Both the position numbers and the translations under genes were made by a program. A stretch of DNA of 8,206 nucleotides from contig CAJXMS010000087.1 of the NCBI GenBank assembly GCA_913056475.1, positions 1 to 8,206 on the forward strand, in the 5' to 3' direction. Position 1 is the first letter of the stretch. Every line of letters begins with the position of its first letter. Positions 1 through 5,299 of this stretch are shown in pieces. Origin of the DNA: an uncultured Bacteroidota bacterium. Lineage in GTDB: Bacteria; Bacteroidota; Bacteroidia; Flavobacteriales; Schleiferiaceae. Under the pieces are notes generated by a model. The model did no database searches, was not told the origin of the DNA, and worked only from the letters and a program-made list of their open reading frames with translations.

Positions 1-1400
1 TCTTTCCGCTCAAGCGTCTGGTACCGGCTCTCCAACTTTCTTTTTTCGGCCTCCTGCCATTGCCATTGCTGCCTCTGTTGCTCCAGCTCAGTAAGGGCCT
101 GCTCTCCTAAGGCCAGGAAGGGATTTTGCGCCTCTTGCGCTTTCATTTGGGCTGCTTCCTCCCGGGCCTGCGCTACCCATTGGTTTAATTTTTCGCGGGC
201 GCCTTGGGGGCGATCTAAAAAAAGCTGCCACTCAGCAGGCAACTGCGGCTCCCAGGAATCTTTTTGGGTTTTAAACTGGCGCCGCAGTTCGTCGGTCTTT
301 TGGACCTGACGCCGGTACCCGGATACGAAATTTTCGAGGGCTTCCAGCGGGGCTTCCTCGGTGCTTATTTTCCGTTGAAGTAGGTTTTCGATAGCTTCCC
401 GGGCGCGGTCCCGTTCCGTTTGTACCTCTTCTTGCTCAGCGAGTTGTTTTTGGAGGGTTTGGCTGCTCTTATGGCCCTCATCGCGATGATATTGCCACTT
501 TTCCAGTGCCTGTTGGAAGGGAGCCAGGTCCTGGTGGGCCTGAAGCCGCCTGCCTTCTTTTTCCTGAAAATCCTCCAGCTCCGCGGTGCGTATTTTTTCC
601 GCGTCATTGAGCTTCTCCAGCTTTTGTCCGAGCTCGGCAATAGTTTTCAGCAGCCTCCGCTGCTCCCGGTAGCTATCGCGCTGGGCCTCCCGTTTTTGTT
701 TTTTCTGGGAGAGGGCCTGCTCCTGGCGGGCGTGTTCGGCGAGGGTATCTGGAGGAAGGCATTTTTCCTGATCGCCCTGAATTTTATTATCGATGGTCTG
801 CACCTGCCGATCCAGCTCGCGGCCCTTTTCAAAGGCGCGCTTACCCAGGTCCCGATATATATGCGTACCGGTAATTTTTTCCAGCAGCCGGGCCCGTTCC
901 TTGCTATTGCTCTGAAGAAACTGGGCAAAATCACCTTGAGCCAACAAAATAGAACGAATAAACTGACTGTAGTCCAGGCCTATGCGCCGGGCATTGGCCC
1001 GGGCCACTTCGCTGCGTTTGTCTACCAGAGAAGTGTTATGCGCGTCGAAGAGTTTGTGCTCATCGTCGCGTAGTTTCCCGGTGCGGGCGGTAGAAATGGA
1101 CCATTCGGCGGTAAAAACGCCTTCCCGGCAGCGGTACTTTACCAGCGCGCGGGCCCGTTGGGTGTTGCGGGTAAGGAGGGCTTGCTGCTGCTCGATGAGG
1201 GTTCGGGTCACGGGGCCCAGGCGGGGCACCTGCCGGTAGAGTGCCAAACAGATAGCATCCAATAGGGTGGTTTTTCCACTTCCAGTGGGCCCGGTGATGG
1301 CAAAAAGGCCCGCCTCCCCCAGCGGCGCGTGCTGAAAATCGACCCGGTGAAGGCCCTTGAGGGCATTGAGGTTTTCAAATTCCAGGTAAAGGATTTTCAT
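1..1400 (-). CDS. sbcC: Exonuclease subunit SbcC, N-terminal part (runs off left edge)
   Basis: This is the ATPase subunit of the SbcCD (Mre11-Rad50-type) complex, which uses ATP to let SbcD open DNA hairpins and trim blocked ends. The frame is open from the ATG at 1400 to the window edge (466 codons), so the gene is partial but shows no frameshift. Residues 1-10 (MKILYLEFEN) are a typical SMC-like start. The Walker A loop GPTGSGKTT is at 37-45. The SbcC-type Q-loop LLAQGDFAQFL is at 152-162, with Q155 as the ATP/Mg-sensing glutamine, and LLEKITGT follows at 172-179. From about 180 onward the protein is rich in Glu, Gln, Arg and Lys, as expected for the ascending coiled coil. Family members are usually about 1000-1200 residues, so the zinc hook, the second coil and Walker B lie outside the window. 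The ATG overlaps the sbcD stop as ATGA, indicating translational coupling. Confidence 0.95.
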   Translation of the reverse strand, partial: MKILYLEFENLNALKGLHRVDFQHAPLGEAGLFAITGPTGSGKTTLLDAICLALYRQVPRLGPVTRTLIEQQQALLTRNTQRARALVKYRCREGVFTAEWSISTARTGKLRDDEHKLFDAHNTSLVDKRSEVARANARRIGLDYSQFIRSILLAQGDFAQFLQSNSKERARLLEKITGTHIYRDLGKRAFEKGRELDRQVQTIDNKIQGDQEKCLPPDTLAEHARQEQALSQKKQKREAQRDSYREQRRLLKTIAELGQKLEKLNDAEKIRTAELEDFQEKEGRRLQAHQDLAPFQQALEKWQYHRDEGHKSSQTLQKQLAEQEEVQTERDRAREAIENLLQRKISTEEAPLEALENFVSGYRRQVQKTDELRRQFKTQKDSWEPQLPAEWQLFLDRPQGAREKLNQWVAQAREEAAQMKAQEAQNPFLALGEQALTELEQQRQQWQWQEAEKRKLESRYQTLERK

Positions 1401-2617
1401 GAGGCATCGGCTTGCTGATAGTATTCCTGCAGTAAGTCCTCAAAGGCTTCGGTAAGGAGGCGGTGGTCTTCCGGGGGCAGGGACTGCTGCTCCAGGGAGC
1501 TTTGGAAAACATCTTTAGGCTGGAGTTCGTCCACGGCCGTCCCGGCGGCAAAGTAACTTTCCGTGCCCCGCTGCGCCCCCGCGTCGAGCCGGTATTTGAC
1601 CACCCGCGCCCCTTGCTGTTCATTAAAGTGGCCTACTACCTCCTCCACCTGCGCGGGGAGTTGTGGGTCAGGCTGTTCCAGCTGGATGATGAGTTCTATC
1701 CAGGTATCCGCCTCCCCGGAGGACATTTCCCGGAGCTTTTGCCGGACTTCCGGCCAGGTGCCTTGCAGGCGGCGAAGCTTGATCCAGGCGGGAAGAGGAA
1801 CTTCCTGGTGTTGTGGAGCCACATTTGGCCCCCCGGCCCACACCCGCACCTGCTTGGTATCCTGGCGCTCGCTAAAGCTTAAAGGGACGGGAGAGCCCGC
1901 ATAGCGAAGGTGCGCGGCGCCCGCCGCCTGGGGGCGGTGAATATGCCCCAGAGCCAGGTACTGATAGGCGGGGGGAAAAATATCGGCGCTTACGGCGGCT
2001 TGATTACCGATTTGGATTTCCCGCTCGCTGGCGCTGGTGTGGGCCCCCACCGCATACAAGTGCCCCATACCCAGGAGGGGGAGGCCCGGGTAGCGATGCT
2101 GGGCTTCCCGGGCCAGGTGGTGGTACACTTCCTGGAGGCCGGCCCGGAGCGCGGCGGCGCGTTCCGGGTAGTTTTGGCCGGGGGCCAAATGAGGGAGTTC
2201 GCTATCGCGCAAGAAAGGAACGGCCGCTACCACGGCTTGAGGCGCTGCCGGAGGCCCCAGGGGCACCAGGTGTTCGGACCAATCGGGCCGAAGCCGCCCA
2301 AAAACGTGAATGCCCAGGGTGCTGAGCAGTTCCCGCGGGGCATTGAGCACGGCGGGCGAGTCGTGATTGCCCCCGGTAATAACCATCTGTACGCCGGTAC
2401 GGCTCAGCTGGTGCAGGCTTTGGTAGTACAATTCCCTGGCGCGGGAGGGAGGATTGGCCAGGTCAAAAACATCGCCACTGAGCAAGAGGACGTCTATTTC
2501 CTGGGCCTGGATATAAGCAATCAACCACTCCAGAAAGGCAGCCTGATAGGTACTTAAATCTTGATTTTGGAGGCGCTTGCCGAGGTGCCAATCAGCGGTG
2601 TGCAGTACTTTAAGCAT
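1397..2617 (-). CDS. sbcD: Exonuclease subunit SbcD (Mre11-like nuclease)
   Basis: This is the metallophosphoesterase subunit of SbcCD, a Mn-dependent 3'-5' exonuclease and hairpin endonuclease. It is 406 aa from the ATG at 2617, a normal length. All phosphodiesterase motifs are visible: HTADWHLGK (D9, H11), LLSGDVFD (D49), TGGNHDS (N84, H85), GMGHLY (H186) and LGHIHRP (H225, H227). After about residue 280 comes the less conserved DNA-binding/capping part and the C-terminal region that contacts the SbcC coiled coil. A longer reading from a TTG at 2647 would add ten residues, but MLKVLHTADWH is the usual family start, so the ATG is preferred. The stop overlaps the sbcC start by 4 bp, so the two are one operon. 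It is the first gene after the lpdA terminator and probably has its own promoter. Confidence 0.96.
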   Translation of the reverse strand: MLKVLHTADWHLGKRLQNQDLSTYQAAFLEWLIAYIQAQEIDVLLLSGDVFDLANPPSRARELYYQSLHQLSRTGVQMVITGGNHDSPAVLNAPRELLSTLGIHVFGRLRPDWSEHLVPLGPPAAPQAVVAAVPFLRDSELPHLAPGQNYPERAAALRAGLQEVYHHLAREAQHRYPGLPLLGMGHLYAVGAHTSASEREIQIGNQAAVSADIFPPAYQYLALGHIHRPQAAGAAHLRYAGSPVPLSFSERQDTKQVRVWAGGPNVAPQHQEVPLPAWIKLRRLQGTWPEVRQKLREMSSGEADTWIELIIQLEQPDPQLPAQVEEVVGHFNEQQGARVVKYRLDAGAQRGTESYFAAGTAVDELQPKDVFQSSLEQQSLPPEDHRLLTEAFEDLLQEYYQQADAS

Positions 2618-2644
2618 GGGAGCGGATGACCTTAATGACCAGGG

Positions 2645-2652
2645 CAAAGTAA
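2645..2652 (-). promoter_or_regulatory. Weak candidate -7 element for sbcDC
   Basis: Read on the minus strand this is TTACTTTG, one base away from the Bacteroidota -7 consensus TAnnTTTG. It lies 27 bp before the sbcD ATG and just downstream of the lpdA terminator, where a promoter for sbcDC would be expected. I see no clear -33 TTG at the right distance, because the terminator hairpin occupies that place. If real, transcription would start downstream of the alternative TTG codon at 2647, which further favours the ATG start. Confidence 0.25.
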
Positions 2653-2682
2653 AAATAAAAAGCCCGGCATACCGGGCTTTTT
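2651..2682 (-). terminator. Intrinsic terminator of lpdA
   Basis: A perfect 11-bp inverted repeat (2657-2667 paired with 2672-2682) with core CCCGG/CCGGG surrounds a 4-base loop. Read on the minus strand the hairpin ends in a T-rich run (TTTTTATTTTT), which is the classical Rho-independent form. It starts about 30 bp after the lpdA stop and lies before sbcD, so it separates lpdA from sbcDC transcription. The stem flanks are A/T on both sides, so some activity in the other direction is possible, but no plus-strand gene ends there. Confidence 0.88.
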
Positions 2683-2712
2683 CTCATTACAATCTTGGCG
2701 TGGGGAGATTGA

Positions 2713-4101
2713 TCATATGTGGATTACCTCGCCGTAGGCCGCTGCGGCGGCTTCCATCACGGCTTCACTCATGGTGGGGTGGGGGTGTACGGACTTGATA
2801 ATTTCCTTGCCGGTGGTTTCCAGCTTGCGGGCGGCCACCGCTTCGGCGATCATTTCGGTTACGTTGGCACCGATCATGTGGCAGCCCAGGAATTCACCGT
2901 ATTTGGCGTCAAAGATCACTTTTACGAAGCCATCTTTATGGCCGGCCGCGCTGGCCTTACCGCTGGCGGAGAAGGGGAACTTACCCACTTTGAGCTCATA
3001 TCCGGCTTCCTGGGCCGCCTTTTCGGTCATGCCCACGGAGGCCACTTCGGGACTGCAGTAAGTGCAGCTCGGCAAATTGCCATAATCCAGGGGTAGGGGG
3101 TCTTCTCCGGCGATTTTTTCTACGCAGATGATGCCCTCGGCAGAGGCCACGTGAGCCAGGGCGGGGCCGGGCACGCAGTCGCCGATGGCGTAATAACCAT
3201 CCACTCCGGTGCCGTAAAACTCATCTACTACCACTTTTCCTCGGTCGGTTTTAATGCCCACTTCTTCCAGGCCCAGGTTTTCGAGGTTGGCCTGTACGCC
3301 TACGGCCGAGAGAACCACGTCGCATTCGAGGGTTTCTTCTCCTTTTTTGCCTTTTACGCTTACTTTACAGCCCGCTCCGCTGGTATCTACCTGGGTAACT
3401 TCGCTGTTGGTTTTGATTTTCACGCCGGCCTTTTTGAAGGTGCGTTCCAGCTGCTTGGATACTTCCTCGTCTTCTACCGGTACTACCCGGTCCACGTATT
3501 CTACGACGGTAACGTCCGTACCCATGGCATTATAGAAGTAGGCAAACTCCATCCCGATGGCGCCGCTACCGACCACAACCATTTTTTGGGGTTGTTTTTC
3601 GAGGGTCATGGCTTTGCGATAGCCGAATATTTTCTTTCCATCCTGGGGTAAGTTGGGCAGCTCCCGGCTGCGGGCTCCGGTGGCTATGATAATATTTTTA
3701 CCACCGTAAGTGGTGGTTTTGCCCTTATCGTCTTTTACTTCTACCTTTTTGTCTTTAAGCAGCTTGCCCTCCCCCATGATCACATCGATTTTATTTTTTT
3801 TCATGAGGAACTGGACGCCATTGCTCATGCCATCGGCTATAGAGCGGCTGCGCTTAACGACGGCGCCAAAGTCCTTATCGGCCTTTTCCACGTGGATGCC
3901 GTAATCCTTGGCGTGGTTAATGTAATCAAAAACGTTGGCGCTTTTGATCAGGGCTTTGGTGGGGATACAGCCCCAGTTGAGGCATACACCGCCCAGGCTT
4001 TCGCGTTCTACCACGGCCGTTTTCAGGCCCAGCTGAGAAGCGCGGATAGCGGTAACATAGCCGCCGGGGCCGCTGCCCACTACTATTACGTCATATTCCA
4101 T
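2713..4101 (-). CDS. lpdA: Dihydrolipoyl dehydrogenase (E3)
   Basis: This FAD flavoenzyme reoxidises dihydrolipoamide on the E2 subunits (or H protein) of 2-oxoacid dehydrogenase and glycine cleavage complexes and passes electrons to NAD+ in the cytoplasm. It is 462 aa, full family length. In order: FAD Rossmann motif VGSGPGGY at 8-15; redox disulfide GGVCLNWGCIPTKAL with C40 and C45; a second dinucleotide (NAD) motif VVVGSGAIGMEFAYF in the middle; the FAD-contacting YYAIGDC segment followed by ALAHVASAEG; and the C-terminal dimer-interface motif HPHPTMSE, whose His and Glu form the catalytic pair. The start MEYDVIVVGSG is typical. No E1 or E2 gene is next to it, so its complex cannot be named; it may serve several. 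It is probably transcribed alone, from a promoter in the 216-bp spacer to the terminator at about 2651-2682. Confidence 0.97.
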   Translation of the reverse strand: MEYDVIVVGSGPGGYVTAIRASQLGLKTAVVERESLGGVCLNWGCIPTKALIKSANVFDYINHAKDYGIHVEKADKDFGAVVKRSRSIADGMSNGVQFLMKKNKIDVIMGEGKLLKDKKVEVKDDKGKTTTYGGKNIIIATGARSRELPNLPQDGKKIFGYRKAMTLEKQPQKMVVVGSGAIGMEFAYFYNAMGTDVTVVEYVDRVVPVEDEEVSKQLERTFKKAGVKIKTNSEVTQVDTSGAGCKVSVKGKKGEETLECDVVLSAVGVQANLENLGLEEVGIKTDRGKVVVDEFYGTGVDGYYAIGDCVPGPALAHVASAEGIICVEKIAGEDPLPLDYGNLPSCTYCSPEVASVGMTEKAAQEAGYELKVGKFPFSASGKASAAGHKDGFVKVIFDAKYGEFLGCHMIGANVTEMIAEAVAARKLETTGKEIIKSVHPHPTMSEAVMEAAAAAYGEVIHI

Positions 4102-4143
4102 GATACGGGAGATCTAAAAAATTAAGAAGCGTGAATAAGGCTG

Positions 4144-4151
4144 CGAAGGTA
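4144..4151 (-). promoter_or_regulatory. Candidate -7 promoter element for lpdA
   Basis: On the minus strand this reads TACCTTCG, one mismatch from TAnnTTTG, the Bacteroidota sigma-ABfr -7 consensus. It lies 42 bp before the lpdA ATG, which would leave a leader of roughly 35 nt, a usual length. The -33 region has only a T-rich TTTTCC rather than a TTG, so support is moderate. Confidence 0.4.
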
Positions 4152-4174
4152 AGATATGAGCGGAAAAGGTGGGG

Positions 4175-4229
4175 GCCAGCGGGGCGGACTTTAAGAAGAT
4201 GCCTCCCCACTGCCCACCGCCAGCGGGGC
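4175..4229. repeat. 11-bp direct repeat GCCAGCGGGGC, two copies
   Basis: Identical copies lie at 4175-4185 and 4219-4229, with starts 44 bp apart, in the GC-rich part of the spacer upstream of the putative lpdA promoter. In DNA of this composition an 11-bp match can arise by chance. A pair of protein-binding sites is possible but unproven. Confidence 0.35.
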
Positions 4230-4317
4230 CTTTCAGAGCGCCCAGGGTGGACTCGACTATCCGGGTAAGGTAAAGGGCGATGGCCCCCTAAAACGGGGAA
4301 GCGGGATGGCCGCCTTT

Positions 4318-4707
4318 CTAGGCTTCTGCGCGATACGCTACCGCGGAAATTTCCACCCGGGCGTCCTTGGGCAGGCGGGCTACCTGGATGGTTTCCCGGG
4401 CCGGCGCCTCTTGTTCGGGGAGAAAGGTGGCATAAGTGCTATTTACCGCGGAGAAGTGCTCCAGGTCGGTTACGAAGATGCTGCATTTTACCAGGTGGTG
4501 GTAATCGAGGCCAGCGGCCTGAAGGATATGGCCCAGGTTGTGCATGACCTGTTCGGTTTCGGCCATGATATTTTCCTGGCGCAGCTGGCCGGTTTGCCCC
4601 ACCAAGGCTATTTGTCCGGAAATATAGAGATATGGGCCGGCCCATACAGCCTGGTTATAGGGGCCTATGGGTTGCGGAGCTTGGGAAGCGGTTACGGGTT
4701 TATTCAT
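4318..4707 (-). CDS. ridA: RidA family reactive enamine/imine deaminase
   Basis: RidA (YjgF/YER057c/UK114 family) hydrolyses reactive enamine/imine intermediates such as 2-aminoacrylate, released by PLP-dependent dehydratases, to 2-oxoacids and ammonia, protecting PLP enzymes in the cytoplasm. The protein is 129 aa, the usual size, and forms trimers in this family. Visible signatures are APQPIGPYNQAV at 10-21, YISGQI at 28-33, and the C-terminal PARETIQVARLPKDARVEI block at 102-120. R104 in PAR matches the carboxylate-binding arginine needed for deaminase activity, so this should be an active RidA rather than a catalytically silent Rid paralogue. The start ATG at 4707 gives the expected N terminus. 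It is divergent from pabA with only 25 bp between start codons, and no convincing terminator follows it. Confidence 0.94.
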   Translation of the reverse strand: MNKPVTASQAPQPIGPYNQAVWAGPYLYISGQIALVGQTGQLRQENIMAETEQVMHNLGHILQAAGLDYHHLVKCSIFVTDLEHFSAVNSTYATFLPEQEAPARETIQVARLPKDARVEISAVAYRAEA

Positions 4708-4732
4708 AGATGTCGCACTTTTGCCGCAAGTT

Positions 4733-5296
4733 ATGAAGGTTTTATTAGTCGATAATTACGATTCGTTTACGTACAACCTGGAGCATTACCTGACGCAGTG
4801 TGGCGCCCGGGTGGAGGTACGGCGAAACGATGCCCTGCGCCTGGAGGAGGTGGCGCCTTATGAGCGCGTAGTGCTATCGCCCGGGCCGGGACTCCCCGAA
4901 GCCGCCGGGCTTACCATGCCACTAATCCAGCGCTACGCGGCAGAAAAGCCAATTTTAGGGGTATGTTTGGGCTGTCAGGCCCTGGCCCAATATGCCGGGG
5001 GCCGGCTTTACAATCAGCAAGAAGTGGCCCACGGCATCCAGCGCCGGATGCAGCGTAAAGGGGCCAGCTGGCTACTCGATGGGCTACCTGCACATTTGGC
5101 CGTAGGCCTATACCACAGCTGGGCGGTAGAGGCGGCCAGCCTGGAACCGCCCTGGCGGTGTACCGCTTTTCGGGATAACGGGGCGCTCATGGCCCTGGAA
5201 CACGAGACGCTTCCTCTGGCGGGGGTGCAGTTCCACCCGGAGTCTATCATGAGTGAGCAGGGCCTCCGGCTGCTGGAGAACTGGCTGGGGCGCTAG
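4733..5296 (+). CDS. pabA: Glutamine amidotransferase component of aminodeoxychorismate/anthranilate synthase
   Basis: This class I glutamine amidotransferase releases ammonia from glutamine for the partner PabB or TrpE, which aminates chorismate on the way to folate or tryptophan. It is 187 aa, normal length. Motifs are DNYDSFTYNL at 7-16, the oxyanion-loop SPGPGLPEAAG at 49-59, the nucleophile elbow GVCLGCQAL with C78, LYHSWAVE at 126-133, and FHPES with H168 and E170 completing the triad. MKVLLVDNYDSF is the family start, so the ATG at 4733 is chosen over an in-frame codon at 4667 inside ridA. The residue after CLG is Cys rather than the usual His or Met. No synthase partner is nearby, so PabA, TrpG or a shared role cannot be told apart. 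The stop shares CTAG with the convergent lptD stop. Confidence 0.93.
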   Translation: MKVLLVDNYDSFTYNLEHYLTQCGARVEVRRNDALRLEEVAPYERVVLSPGPGLPEAAGLTMPLIQRYAAEKPILGVCLGCQALAQYAGGRLYNQQEVAHGIQRRMQRKGASWLLDGLPAHLAVGLYHSWAVEAASLEPPWRCTAFRDNGALMALEHETLPLAGVQFHPESIMSEQGLRLLENWLGR

Positions 5297-5299
5297 CGC
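5290..5299. other. Overlapping convergent stop codons in a 10-bp palindrome
   Basis: The sequence GCGCTAGCGC is its own reverse complement. Its central CTAG (5293-5296) supplies the TAG of pabA on the plus strand and the TAG of lptD on the minus strand. There is no room for a terminator between the convergent genes, so at least one transcript must run into the other gene as antisense RNA, unless termination occurs inside coding sequence. Confidence 0.9.

Larger units (their letters stand above)
4102..4317. other. Intergenic spacer between ridA and lpdA, no gene seen
   Basis: This is the longest non-coding stretch in the window (216 bp). I see no plausible small gene or RNA gene in it. The half next to lpdA is A/T-richer and holds a candidate lpdA promoter. 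The rest is GC-rich with G and C runs and an 11-bp direct repeat. A weak 4-bp CCCC/GGGG dyad lies just after the ridA stop, but without a T-tract it is not a convincing terminator. Confidence 0.7.

Noticed and set aside
2618..2647. Longer SbcD start at the TTG at 2647
   Set aside because: It adds ten residues before the conserved MLKVLHTADWH start, and a candidate -7 element overlaps the TTG, so it would probably not be transcribed.
4280..4317. Possible ridA terminator (CCCC/GGGG dyad after the stop)
   Set aside because: The stem is only four base pairs and no T-tract follows on the minus strand.
4667..4732. Longer PabA start inside ridA
   Set aside because: The extra 22 residues match nothing in the family, whereas MKVLLVDNYDSF at 4733 is the canonical start.
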